Positions 1-8,322 of a stretch of 64,000 bases of DNA are shown here, piece by piece; the first letter of the stretch is position 1, and each line of letters starts with the position of its first letter. The notes beneath the pieces are model-generated. The model was not told where the DNA came from. It was given only the letters and a program-made list of their open reading frames with translations, and made no database searches. This stretch comes from Rhizobiaceae bacterium (lineage in GTDB: Bacteria; Pseudomonadota; Alphaproteobacteria; Rhizobiales; Rhizobiaceae). A program made the position numbers and the translations under genes. Location: assembly GCA_017640615.1 (NCBI GenBank), contig JAEPQK010000001.1, positions 62,001 to 126,000 on the forward strand. The letters run 5' to 3'.

Positions 1-1
1 T

Positions 2-1018
2 CTGGTGGCGCCGGCCGAGATGCCGGAGCATCTCACCTGGTTCAAATGGGAATCCTACTGGACCTGGATGTCCGGCTTCATTCTGCTGGCGATCGTCTAT
101 TACGGCGGTGCGGACCTCTATCTGATCGATCCCAACGTGCTGGATATTTCGGCGCCCGTAGCGATTGCACTGTCCGCTGGTTCGCTGGTGGTTGGCTGGC
201 TTTTCTACGATCAGCTCTGCAAGTCGCCGCTTGGCCGGAACGATACCACGCTGATGCTGATCCTCTATGTGATCTTGGTCATCATCGCCTGGGGTTACAC
301 GCAGATATTCTCAGGCCGCGCGGCCTTCCTGCATCTCGGTGCGATCACTGCAACCATTATGTCGGCCAATGTGTTTCTGGTCATCATACCGAACCAGAAG
401 ATCGTGGTGGCGGACCTGATCGCCGGGCGCAAACCGGACCCGAAATACGGCAAGATCGCCAAGACCCGGTCGCTGCACAACAACTACCTGACGCTGCCGG
501 TCATCTTCCTGATGCTGTCGAACCACTACCCGCTCGCCTATGCGACGGAATTCAACTGGGTCATCGCATCGCTTGTGTTCATGATCGGCGTGCTGATCAG
601 GCACTATTTCAACACCATGCATGCGCGGAAGGGGAACCCGCACTGGACCTGGGGTCTCTCGGCGGTGCTGTTCATCATCATCATATGGCTTTCAACGGTG
701 CCCGAGGCATTGACTGGCGAGAAGCGTCTCTCGGCAACGGCGCAGCGTTTCGCGGCGTCCGAACATTTCGCACCGGCACGTGACACCGTGATGGGCCGCT
801 GTGCCATGTGCCATGCCGCCGAGCCGAGTTGGGAAGGCATTTTCCACGCCCCAAAGGATGTGCGATTTGACACCGACGCCGAGGTCGCGGAGCGGGCACG
901 CGAGATCTATCTGCAGGCTGGGGTCAGCCACGCAATGCCGCCGGGCAATGTGTCCGGCATCACGCCCGAGGAACGCGCATTGCTGGTAGCATGGTTCGAG
1001 GAGGGGTTGAGCCATTGA
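2..1018 (+). CDS. puuD: Urate hydroxylase PuuD, 5' end cut by window
   Basis: Membrane-bound urate hydroxylase that converts urate to 5-hydroxyisourate and feeds electrons to a C-terminal cytochrome c domain. The reading frame is already open at base 2, so the N-terminus (first membrane segments) lies outside the window; about 338 residues are visible. Several hydrophobic membrane segments are followed by a class-I cytochrome c domain with a heme-binding CAMCH motif at 800-814. The extreme C-terminus overlaps the start of the guanine deaminase gene, so the two purine-degradation genes are probably translationally coupled. The family assignment rests on the membrane-plus-cytochrome layout and on the neighbour. 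Confidence 0.88.
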   Translation: MVAPAEMPEHLTWFKWESYWTWMSGFILLAIVYYGGADLYLIDPNVLDISAPVAIALSAGSLVVGWLFYDQLCKSPLGRNDTTLMLILYVILVIIAWGYTQIFSGRAAFLHLGAITATIMSANVFLVIIPNQKIVVADLIAGRKPDPKYGKIAKTRSLHNNYLTLPVIFLMLSNHYPLAYATEFNWVIASLVFMIGVLIRHYFNTMHARKGNPHWTWGLSAVLFIIIIWLSTVPEALTGEKRLSATAQRFAASEHFAPARDTVMGRCAMCHAAEPSWEGIFHAPKDVRFDTDAEVAERAREIYLQAGVSHAMPPGNVSGITPEERALLVAWFEEGLSH

Positions 1019-2349
1019 GTTCGCCTGTCGCCGGCAATCCCATCCTCATCCGCGGCAGGCTGCTTTCTTTCATCACCGAGCCGGAGAGCGCGGAAGACCG
1101 TGCATCCTATCGCTACGAGGAAGATGGAGGGCTCTTACTACGTGGCGGCAGAATTGAATCAGTCGGAGATTATGCCCAGGTGGCTGCGGCTGCCGGCGAA
1201 GACGTAGAGGTGGTCGATCATCGGCCGCATCTCATCATGCCCGGTTTCATCGATGCGCATGCGCATATGCCGCAAATGCAGGTGATTGCCAGCTATGGCG
1301 CGGAACTGCTGGACTGGCTGAACAATTACACGTTTCCGGCGGAGACCGAATTTGCCAACGCCGGGCATGCGGGCCGGATTGCAGGTCATTTTCTGGATAC
1401 GCTGATCGCACACGGCACCACCACGGTTGCCGCCTATTGCTCGGTGCATCGGGAGAGTGCCGAGGCGCTATTTGAGGCTGCACTGCTGCGCGACATGCGC
1501 ATCATTGCCGGCAAGGTGATGATGGACCGGAACGCGCCGGGCGGGCTGCGCGACACGCCGCAGTCGAGCTACGACGATACGAAAGCGCTGATTGCGCGCT
1601 GGCATGGCCGAGGCCGTCTCAGTTACGCGATCACGCCGCGTTTTGCGATCACATCGACGCCCGAACAGATGGACATGGCCGGCGCTCTGGCTTTGGAGTT
1701 TCCGTCGCTGCACATCCAGACGCACCTTTCGGAAAACCACGCCGAGATCGGTCTCACAAACGAACTCTATCCTGACTGTGGCGACTATTTTGGTGTTTAT
1801 GAGCGCTACTGCCTCGCTGGGCCGAAGTCGCTCTTTGGCCACGCGATCCATCTATCTGAGCGCGAAGCGGACGCGATGTCGGACAGTGGGTCGGTCGCCG
1901 TTTTCTGCCCGACCTCGAACCTGTTTCTCGGTTCCGGCCTGTTCGACTATCAGCGTTACCGCAGGCGCTCGAAGCCGCTGCGGATTGCGGCGGCGACCGA
2001 TGTCGGGGGCGGCACGAATTATTCGATGCTGCGCACCATGGACGAAGGCTACAAGGTCATCGCGCTCAATGGCGAAAAACTGAACCCGCTCGCCGCCTAT
2101 TGGCAGATCACGCTCGGCAACGCCAAGGCACTTTCCTTCGATCGCCAGATCGGTGCGCTGGATGAGGGCTATGAGGCCGATCTTGTCGTGCTGGACGCGC
2201 GCGCCACGCCGGCCATGATCATTCGCGCCGAGAAGATCGAGACGCTGGCCGAAGAACTGTTTCTTCTACAGACGCTGGGTGACGACCGCGCGATCGTAGA
2301 AACCTACGTGGCCGGCAAGGCGATGAAGGACAAGGCCGTTCGAGATTAG
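1015..2349 (+). CDS. guaD: Guanine deaminase
   Basis: Zinc amidohydrolase that deaminates guanine to xanthine, upstream of urate formation in purine catabolism. The metal-binding HxH motif (DAHAHMPQM, about residues 81-89) and the conserved LSENHAEI stretch are visible; about 444 residues is normal. I chose the TTG at 1015 because GAGGAGGGG (998-1006) sits 8 bases upstream; an ATG at 991 would add 8 residues inside puuD and lacks such a site. The TTG start overlaps the puuD stop (TTGA), which implies coupling. The stop overlaps by 4 bases the stop of the convergent WD40 gene. Confidence 0.9.
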   Translation: MSSPVAGNPILIRGRLLSFITEPESAEDRASYRYEEDGGLLLRGGRIESVGDYAQVAAAAGEDVEVVDHRPHLIMPGFIDAHAHMPQMQVIASYGAELLDWLNNYTFPAETEFANAGHAGRIAGHFLDTLIAHGTTTVAAYCSVHRESAEALFEAALLRDMRIIAGKVMMDRNAPGGLRDTPQSSYDDTKALIARWHGRGRLSYAITPRFAITSTPEQMDMAGALALEFPSLHIQTHLSENHAEIGLTNELYPDCGDYFGVYERYCLAGPKSLFGHAIHLSEREADAMSDSGSVAVFCPTSNLFLGSGLFDYQRYRRRSKPLRIAAATDVGGGTNYSMLRTMDEGYKVIALNGEKLNPLAAYWQITLGNAKALSFDRQIGALDEGYEADLVVLDARATPAMIIRAEKIETLAEELFLLQTLGDDRAIVETYVAGKAMKDKAVRD

Positions 2350-3320
2350 CCTGAGATATCGATGACCCCGCAATCGCCGGCCTCGGAGCCGAAGGCAATA
2401 CGTCGGCCTTCGCTGTCCCAGGCCATCGAGGTGATGGCGCCCTTGCCGGGGCGGCGCAGCAGTACCTCTTTCTGGTCGGCGCAGCGTGCCGCAAGCACCA
2501 TACCGTCGCCAAAGCCGATCGCCACGACTTCATCTTTCGGGTGGAAAGCGACGCTGCTCACCATCTGGTCGCCGCGCGTCCCGAGTTCGAGCGGCAATTT
2601 GCCCATCGGGCCGTCCTTGGCCTGAAAAGGCCAAACGATTGCCGCCGGTGCGCCGGAGCTTGCCAGCCAGCGCCCTTTCGGCCCCCATGACATGCTCTTC
2701 ACCTTGGCAGGATAGCCGGCCATGCGCATGTGCTTGCCGTCGGCGAGCTTCCAGCCATGCAGAGCGTTTTCCTGCATGGCCGTTACGAGGTATTGCCCGT
2801 CGGGCGAGAAGGCGATGCCGGTGTGCGCACCGGCCCATTCGAGCTCCGCAGGCTTGCCCTCGGTGCCAGGGAAATGCAGCGTTGCGCCATTGTAGCGGGC
2901 AACTGCGATGCGCATGCCTTTGGGGGCGAAGGCAATGTCTTCCACTGTGCGCGGGTGTTGGAACTCCTTCACGCTGCCGTTGGGCAGGCGCACGAAAGCC
3001 GAGCGGCCTGCTGCCCAGGCCACGGCGCCCTGCGGGCCGGAGGCTACGGCGGTGATCCACCTGCTGCCGGCATTGCCGAGCTCGGATATCGTGCCATCAG
3101 CGGAAATGGCCAGCACTCTGCCGTCCTCGCCGCCGGTGATCAACGTCTTGCCATCCTGCGCGGGGCGGGCCGCGGCCAACCCGTCATGTGCTTCGACGGT
3201 TTTGTGGCCATGGTCGAGGCGGTGAACAGCGCCGTCGGCGAGCGCGAAATGCGGAATGTCGCCCAGCCAGCAGGCGGCGATGCAATAGGCGGAAAGGTCG
3301 AGCGGAGCGACGGTGGGCAA
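2346..3320 (-). CDS. WD40-repeat protein
   Basis: A 324-residue protein built from repeated beta-propeller blades; recurrent patterns such as GGEDGRVLAIS, AFSPDGQYLVT and SWGPKGRWLASSG are typical WD40 repeats. No enzyme domain or signal peptide is visible, so it is probably a cytoplasmic scaffold. It is the last gene of a three-gene minus-strand operon (CobW GTPase, small protein, WD40), starting only 3 bases after the preceding stop. The context suggests a role linked to metal homeostasis, but the specific function is unknown. Confidence 0.8.
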   Translation of the reverse strand: MPTVAPLDLSAYCIAACWLGDIPHFALADGAVHRLDHGHKTVEAHDGLAAARPAQDGKTLITGGEDGRVLAISADGTISELGNAGSRWITAVASGPQGAVAWAAGRSAFVRLPNGSVKEFQHPRTVEDIAFAPKGMRIAVARYNGATLHFPGTEGKPAELEWAGAHTGIAFSPDGQYLVTAMQENALHGWKLADGKHMRMAGYPAKVKSMSWGPKGRWLASSGAPAAIVWPFQAKDGPMGKLPLELGTRGDQMVSSVAFHPKDEVVAIGFGDGMVLAARCADQKEVLLRRPGKGAITSMAWDSEGRRIAFGSEAGDCGVIDISG

Positions 3321-3323
3321 AGG

Positions 3324-3674
3324 TCAGAGTTCCTGCGGCAATGTACGATTGTCGGCGCGCAGAACGAGCGCCTTTTCGAGTGGCGGGGAGCCCTCATGGT
3401 AGGTGAAAATGAACCAGTCGCGCCAGTTAGCGATCAGCCATTCAGCGCTCAGGCCGCCATCAGCATGGATGCTTTCCCGCGGAAATATCTGAAGGATGAG
3501 GCCCGCCTTGTAGCCCGACGCCACGACCAGACCGAGACCGCATGTATCGTCGCGGGGGTCGAACACCAGGAGGTCGACCGGCCCTGTGCCCGGGCCCGTG
3601 TCGTAATTGTCGGACAGGCGCAGGATGTCACCGCGATCGAGCTGCGGCTCTTCCAGTTCGGTCAGCAGCGGCAT
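3324..3674 (-). CDS. Small conserved protein, Imm45-like (tentative)
   Basis: A 116-residue soluble protein. The central part (VASGYKAGLILQIFPRES, then LSAEWLIANW) resembles what I remember of the immunity protein 45 family; this is recall, not a search result. It begins inside the stop codon of the upstream CobW gene (TGATG, 1-base overlap) and ends 3 bases before the WD40 gene, so it is made from the same transcript. No toxin gene is adjacent, so an immunity role is not supported by context; it may be a domesticated or misnamed fold. Confidence 0.62.
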   Translation of the reverse strand: MPLLTELEEPQLDRGDILRLSDNYDTGPGTGPVDLLVFDPRDDTCGLGLVVASGYKAGLILQIFPRESIHADGGLSAEWLIANWRDWFIFTYHEGSPPLEKALVLRADNRTLPQEL

Positions 3675-4729
3675 CAGGCCTGGCAGGCTTCGAAAGTGCG
3701 TTTCAGGCGTTCCGCGTCGAGGTCGCGGCCGATGAGCACGAGGCGGCTTTCATGCGTTTCGTCATCCTTCCAGGCGCGCTGGTGGTCGCCTTCCAGGATC
3801 ATGTGAACGCCCTGCACTACATAACGGTCGGGGTCGTCCTTTAGCGCAATGATGCCCTTAAGGCGTAGAATGTTCGGACCGTCGATCTGGGTCGTCTTTT
3901 CTATCCAGGGAAAGAACTTTCGAGGGTCCATCTCGCCGGCGCGCAGCGAGAGCGACTGCACCGAGACGTCGTGGATATCGGACGCATGGTGGTGGTGATG
4001 ATGATCGTGGTCGCAATCCGGCCCGCATTCGTGATCATGGTCGTGGTGATGACCGTCATCGGCGTCCAGAAAATGCGGGTCGTTTTCCAGCGCGCGGCTG
4101 AGGTCGAACGCGCCACGGTCCAGCACCTCGGCGAGCGCCACGCCGGAGCGCTGCGTCTTATGAATGCGGGCTGACGGGTTGATGGCGCGTACCGTGGCTT
4201 CCACCTGCGCCAATTCTTCCTCGCTCACCAGGTCGGTCTTGTTGAGCACCACAACATCGGCGAAGGCGATCTGGTCCTCGGCCTCTTTTGAGTCCTTCAG
4301 CCGGAGCGGCAGGTGCTTGGCGTCGACCAGCGCGACCACGGCATCGAGCCGGGTCTTGGAACGCACGTCGTCATCCATGAAGAAGGTCTGCGCCACAGGC
4401 GCCGGATCGGCTAGGCCGGTGGTCTCGACAAGGATCGCGTCGAAACGGCCGGGGCGGCGCATCAGCCCCTCGACCGTGCGGATCAAATCGCCGCGGACCG
4501 TGCAGCAGACGCAGCCATTGTTCATCTCGTAGATTTCCTCGTCGGATTCCACGATTAGGTCGTTGTCGATGCCGATCTCGCCGAACTCGTTGACGATGAC
4601 TGCGTAGCGCTTGCCATGGTCTTCGGAGAGGATGCGGTTCAGGAGCGTCGTCTTGCCTGAACCGAGATAGCCGGTCAGGACGGTGACGGGCAGCGGCGCG
4701 GGCGACTGGGGATTTGCTGCTTCAGGCAT
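3674..4729 (-). CDS. CobW/COG0523-family GTPase, zinc metallochaperone type
   Basis: G3E-family P-loop GTPase of 351 residues. It shows the Walker A motif ([10 protein letters not shown], about residues 19-28), the metal-binding GCVCC motif (72-76), an NKTDL guanine-specificity motif near 163, and a long histidine/aspartate-rich tract around 225-250 before the CobW C-terminal domain. The His tract and CxCC motif are typical of zinc-handling COG0523 members rather than of CobW for cobalamin, and no cobalamin genes are nearby. It is the first gene of the three-gene operon. I see no convincing Zur box in the upstream 100 bases. Confidence 0.87.
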   Translation of the reverse strand: MPEAANPQSPAPLPVTVLTGYLGSGKTTLLNRILSEDHGKRYAVIVNEFGEIGIDNDLIVESDEEIYEMNNGCVCCTVRGDLIRTVEGLMRRPGRFDAILVETTGLADPAPVAQTFFMDDDVRSKTRLDAVVALVDAKHLPLRLKDSKEAEDQIAFADVVVLNKTDLVSEEELAQVEATVRAINPSARIHKTQRSGVALAEVLDRGAFDLSRALENDPHFLDADDGHHHDHDHECGPDCDHDHHHHHHASDIHDVSVQSLSLRAGEMDPRKFFPWIEKTTQIDGPNILRLKGIIALKDDPDRYVVQGVHMILEGDHQRAWKDDETHESRLVLIGRDLDAERLKRTFEACQA

Positions 4730-4831
4730 GGCTTGGCCTTCCTGCGGGTCTCAAAGATTTCCTGGCCGTCATATAGTTCGCGAGCGGGGCGATTGCATCA
4801 GCCAATTGGGGAGAGAATTCTCGCCAGCCGC

Positions 4832-5629
4832 CTATCGCAACTGTGAGACATCGAAGCGGGCGACATCGGCGAGAAGCTCGCGGAAGCCCCTGACCGCGTG
4901 CGCCAGAATGCGCTCGCCGGCTTCGGCAGTCGCGGCGGCCGCGTTGCCCGTAACACCGTCGGGGGAAAGATCGCTCATCTTCCAGCCGAAGGCGTGCGGT
5001 CCATAGGCCCGCAGGTGCTGGAATGCCTGTGCGAAGCCTTCCTGTGCGTTCGGAAAGTCACCCGCCTTGGACATTTCTACGAGGTCAGGGCGCAGCGCCA
5101 GCATGACAGATGTCTCGATGAAGCCGCCATGGATGTCGAGCGCTTTCACCTCGTCCGGCACCAGGTCTTTCGGGTAGCCGAAGCGGGTCCAGCTCGTTGC
5201 CACGGCCAGCATGTTGAAGCGGACACGCAGCTCCGTCGCGACGATGGTCATCAGCGGCGAGTTGCCGCCGTGAGCGTTAAGGATGACGAGTTTGGAGATG
5301 CCTCCCCGTTGCGCTGCTTCGCCGGCTGCGATCCAGCGGTCGATGGCGTCGTCGTAGTTCAGGCTTTGCGTCGCAGCGTGGTCCGCATGTTCGATCGAAT
5401 AGCCAGTCTTCTCGACCGGAATGAGCGCCACACTGGGCGCCAAGTCCAAATCGGCGAGGGCCCGGATGGCGATGGCTTCCGCAATGATCCAGTCGGTTTC
5501 GGCAGGAAGATGCGGGCCATGCTGTTCTGTCGCGCCAAGTGGAAGCACGGCGATCTTCTGCGATGCAATCTGTTTGTCGGCAATCATTGTCATAGAAATG
5601 AAAGATCGCTCTGGCATGAGGGCAGACAT
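4832..5629 (-). CDS. Creatininase-family amidohydrolase
   Basis: Metal-dependent amidohydrolase of the creatininase/MftE superfamily, about 265 residues. Family motifs are EQHGPHLP (metal-binding Glu35 and His37), NAHGGN and HGGFIETS. The substrate cannot be read from the sequence; relatives act on creatinine, formamides or propeptides. The frame stays open further upstream to 5770, but that extension is low-complexity and lacks family similarity. The ATG at 5629 is my best estimate, with later ATGs at 5617 and 5593 possible and none preceded by a strong ribosome site. It is divergent from the MarR gene. Confidence 0.78.
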   Translation of the reverse strand: MSALMPERSFISMTMIADKQIASQKIAVLPLGATEQHGPHLPAETDWIIAEAIAIRALADLDLAPSVALIPVEKTGYSIEHADHAATQSLNYDDAIDRWIAAGEAAQRGGISKLVILNAHGGNSPLMTIVATELRVRFNMLAVATSWTRFGYPKDLVPDEVKALDIHGGFIETSVMLALRPDLVEMSKAGDFPNAQEGFAQAFQHLRAYGPHAFGWKMSDLSPDGVTGNAAAATAEAGERILAHAVRGFRELLADVARFDVSQLR

Positions 5630-5745
5630 GTTGCCGGCAAAGAGCCGGCATGCGAAACGAAGCGGAACCGAATACTGGCCGTCACTATCATCGCTCCGGC
5701 TGTGGCCGCAAACAACAACGACACGACTTAGGAAGGGATGACACC

Positions 5746-6207
5746 ATGGCCAAGGCGGCAAAGGGCGCAACGATTGCCAGACTGCAATCCGCAGCGCGGC
5801 TTTCGCGGACGATGCTTGCTTCCAAGCTCCTTCAGCAGGGTCTTTATGCGGGGCAGGACCAGATCATGCTGGCGCTGAACGATGATGACGGTCAGACGCC
5901 CGGCAAGCTTGCCGCAAAGCTGGGCGTCCGTCCGCCGACGATCACCAAGACGATCAACCGGCTTCAGGCGCAAGGATTTCTGGTGCGGCGCGCGAGCGAG
6001 ACCGATTCACGTCAGGCGCATATTTTCCTTACCGAGAGCGGACGCGAGACGATCCGTTCCATCGAAAAGTCGATCCGCAAGACCGAGAAGCAGGCCGTAA
6101 AGGGGCTCGACAAAAAAGAGCAGAAACAGCTCGGCAAGTTCCTCAACCGGATCGAGAGCAATCTTTCGAACACCGATCTCGAGCCGGACGATTCCGACTA
6201 CGATTGA
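5746..6207 (+). CDS. MarR-family transcriptional regulator
   Basis: A 153-residue winged-helix regulator. The DNA-binding core is recognisable (LAAKLGVRPPTITKTINRL followed by DSRQAHIFLTESG). The start at 5746 is set by the purine-rich AGGAAGGGA just upstream; the frame is open further upstream but that part overlaps the divergent creatininase gene. The C-terminus is acidic and lysine-rich. A 7-bp GC hairpin at 6219-6239 follows the stop. The target is unknown; the divergent amidohydrolase and the downstream exporter are the obvious candidates. Confidence 0.82.
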   Translation: MAKAAKGATIARLQSAARLSRTMLASKLLQQGLYAGQDQIMLALNDDDGQTPGKLAAKLGVRPPTITKTINRLQAQGFLVRRASETDSRQAHIFLTESGRETIRSIEKSIRKTEKQAVKGLDKKEQKQLGKFLNRIESNLSNTDLEPDDSDYD

Positions 6208-6218
6208 CGAATAGTGGC

Positions 6219-6239
6219 GCCTGCGATTGCGGCGCAGGC
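6219..6239 (+). terminator. GC hairpin after the MarR gene
   Basis: GCCTGCG pairs with CGCAGGC across a 7-base loop. No T-run follows, so intrinsic termination would be weak. Confidence 0.35.
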
Positions 6240-6283
6240 CCAAAACGTAGAATAGAAGACCGTACTGCCAAGAACGGTCACTG

Positions 6284-7225
6284 ATGAATCCCGAATCAAA
6301 CTCCGCAGAAGCGTCGGCCTCGTTGTCGGCGATTGGCCTGATCGTTATCGCGACAGTCATATTCGCCGCGTTCGATGCCAGCGCAAAATATGTCGCGGTT
6401 GCCGGCGTCGCCCCGCTATTCATGGCGTGGGTGCGCTACGCGGTGCACGTAGTGGCTGTGGTGCTGTTCTTTCGCGCATGGTCGAACCCGGCGGTTTTCA
6501 AGCCGAAAAGCCTGTTCATGCAACTGGTGCGCGCCTTTTGTCTGTTCGGCGCAACGGTGTTCACATTCTTCGCGGTGCGGACCCTGCAGCTAGCGGAGAT
6601 GATCTCGATCTTTTTCGCCGCACCGGTTTTCATCACGGCGCTTGCGGGCCCGCTACTGGGCGAGTGGGCGGGATGGCGGCGCTGGCTGGCTGTCGCGGTC
6701 GGTTTCGCTGGCGTCGTGATCGTGGTGCGCCCGAGCGTCGACAGCGTTTCGGTCGGACACCTATACGCGCTTGCCTGCACGTTCAGCTACTCCTTCTACG
6801 CAATTCTGACGCGTCGGCTGAGTGCCTCGGAAAGCCCGCAAAGCATGATCTTCTTTTCGGGTCTGGCACCTGTGGTTTTGCTACTCCCGATCGTGCCTTA
6901 CCACGCGGCATTGCCAGAAGATCCGATCGTGACAACTGTGCTTCTCATGCTGGGGATCTTTGGCGCACTCGGCCACCTCTTGCTCATCCTCGCCAACAGG
7001 CGCGCACAGGCCACGGTGCTGGCGCCGTTTTCCTATTTGCAGATGGTGTGGGCGATAATTGTCGGCTGGCTGGTGTTTGCCGAATTGCCTGACAGGTGGG
7101 TGGTTATCGGCGCTGCGGTCATCGTGGCCAGCGGCATCTACATCGCCCAGCGCGAGCGCAAGCTTCATCTGAATGCGCAGACGGTTCCCAACGCCGAGGA
7201 CGGACAGCTGGCGAAAAAACTTTGA
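6284..7225 (+). CDS. EamA/DMT-family transporter
   Basis: A 313-residue inner-membrane protein with about ten hydrophobic segments arranged as two EamA halves, the usual architecture of drug/metabolite exporters (RhaT/YdcZ-like). The substrate cannot be inferred. A small inverted repeat, GACCGT-N10-ACGGTC (6258-6279), lies immediately upstream of the ATG and could be a regulator site or a leader hairpin. The gene is followed closely by the LacI regulator, whose own promoter begins at the transporter stop codon. Confidence 0.85.
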   Translation: MNPESNSAEASASLSAIGLIVIATVIFAAFDASAKYVAVAGVAPLFMAWVRYAVHVVAVVLFFRAWSNPAVFKPKSLFMQLVRAFCLFGATVFTFFAVRTLQLAEMISIFFAAPVFITALAGPLLGEWAGWRRWLAVAVGFAGVVIVVRPSVDSVSVGHLYALACTFSYSFYAILTRRLSASESPQSMIFFSGLAPVVLLLPIVPYHAALPEDPIVTTVLLMLGIFGALGHLLLILANRRAQATVLAPFSYLQMVWAIIVGWLVFAELPDRWVVIGAAVIVASGIYIAQRERKLHLNAQTVPNAEDGQLAKKL

Positions 7226-7250
7226 CACGGCCAATTGCGATGCCATAAGG
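7222..7250 (+). promoter_or_regulatory. Predicted sigma-70 promoter of the LacI gene
   Basis: A perfect -35 box TTGACA (7222-7227) is followed by a -10-like CATAAG (7244-7249) after 16 bases. Two direct repeats TTAAAC (7254-7259 and 7263-7268) lie at the predicted transcription start and could serve autoregulation. Confidence 0.5.
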
Positions 7251-7283
7251 CGATTAAACACTTTAAACGGTGTGCGGGAGGCC

Positions 7284-8312
7284 GTGCCGCTGGCACAGAA
7301 GATCAAGCTTTCAACGATTGCCGAGGGGCTTGGCGTATCAACAGCGACTGTGTCGTTGGCGCTTAGGGACAGTCCGCTGGTGGCGGACGCAACCCGCGAC
7401 CGCATCAAGGCGCATGCGCGCGAGATCGGCTACATCTACAATCGTCGCGCAGCCAGTCTCAGGACGTCGCGCTCGGGCATTGTCGGCGTGGTCGTGCACG
7501 ACATCATGAACCCGTTCTACGCGGAAATCTTGCGCTCGATCGAGACCGAGCTCGACCGTTCGCGCCAGACCTTTCTGCTTTCCAATCATTACGACCAGGT
7601 GGAAAAGCAGCGCACCTTCATGGATACGCTGCTACAGCTTGGCGCCGACGGGGTGATCATGTCGCCCGCTATTGGTACCCCGCCGGAAGATATCATGATG
7701 GCGGAAGAAAATGGCATGCCGGCGGTTCTGATCGCGCGTTCCGTGGAAGGTGCCGCCGTGCCCGCTTTCCGCGGCGACGACGCATACGGTATCGGCCTTG
7801 CGACGAATCATCTGATTTCGCTCGGACACACGCGCATTGCCATGATCGGCGGTACGGACCAGACCTCGACCGGGCGCGACCGCTATCAGGGCTATGTCGC
7901 GGCGATGGAGAAGGCCGGCCTCGATGTTCTGACTTCGATGCGTATTCCCGGTCCACGCACCAAACAGGGCGGATTTGAAGCCGCGGTTGCGTTTCTGGCA
8001 CTGGAGGAAAAGCCGACCGGCGCGGTATGCTGGAACGACCTCGTCGCGATCGGCCTGATGAACGGCATCGCACGCGCAGGGCTGGTGCCGGGGCGTGATA
8101 TCTCTGTCACCGGCTATGACGATCTGGAGGAGGCCGCTATCGCGACGCCCGCGCTCACGACCGTCTGGAACGGGCAGCGCGAAGTGGGCAGGCTTGCCGC
8201 GCGCGTGCTGCTCGACCGACTGAACGGGGCCGAACTCGAACCAAGCCAGCAGCTGATCAAGCCCGAATTGCATATCAGGCAATCTACCGGAAAACCCGCC
8301 GAGAGAAACTGA
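7284..8312 (+). CDS. LacI-family transcriptional regulator
   Basis: About 342 residues: N-terminal LacI helix-turn-helix (STIAEGLGVSTATVSLALRD) followed by a periplasmic-binding-like sugar/effector domain (GIVGVVVHDIMNPFYAEIL, then the C-terminal GYDDLEEA region). The start is uncertain: the GTG at 7284 has GGGAGG only 2 bases before it, the GTG at 7272 lacks a ribosome site, and a CTG at 7290 has the best spacing. A longer upstream ATG would lie before the predicted promoter. The 2-hydroxyacid dehydrogenase starts 10 bases downstream and is likely co-transcribed. The nearby TRAP transporter is another possible target. Confidence 0.88.
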   Translation: MPLAQKIKLSTIAEGLGVSTATVSLALRDSPLVADATRDRIKAHAREIGYIYNRRAASLRTSRSGIVGVVVHDIMNPFYAEILRSIETELDRSRQTFLLSNHYDQVEKQRTFMDTLLQLGADGVIMSPAIGTPPEDIMMAEENGMPAVLIARSVEGAAVPAFRGDDAYGIGLATNHLISLGHTRIAMIGGTDQTSTGRDRYQGYVAAMEKAGLDVLTSMRIPGPRTKQGGFEAAVAFLALEEKPTGAVCWNDLVAIGLMNGIARAGLVPGRDISVTGYDDLEEAAIATPALTTVWNGQREVGRLAARVLLDRLNGAELEPSQQLIKPELHIRQSTGKPAERN

Positions 8313-8322
8313 CCGGAGCCTC

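Noticed and set aside
3324-3674. A toxin-immunity locus around the Imm45-like gene
   Set aside because: No toxin or secretion gene is adjacent and the operon is metal-related.
2730-3806. 358-codon frame antisense to the WD40 and CobW operon
   Set aside because: It is the shadow of GC-rich coding sequence; the minus-strand genes have clear family motifs.
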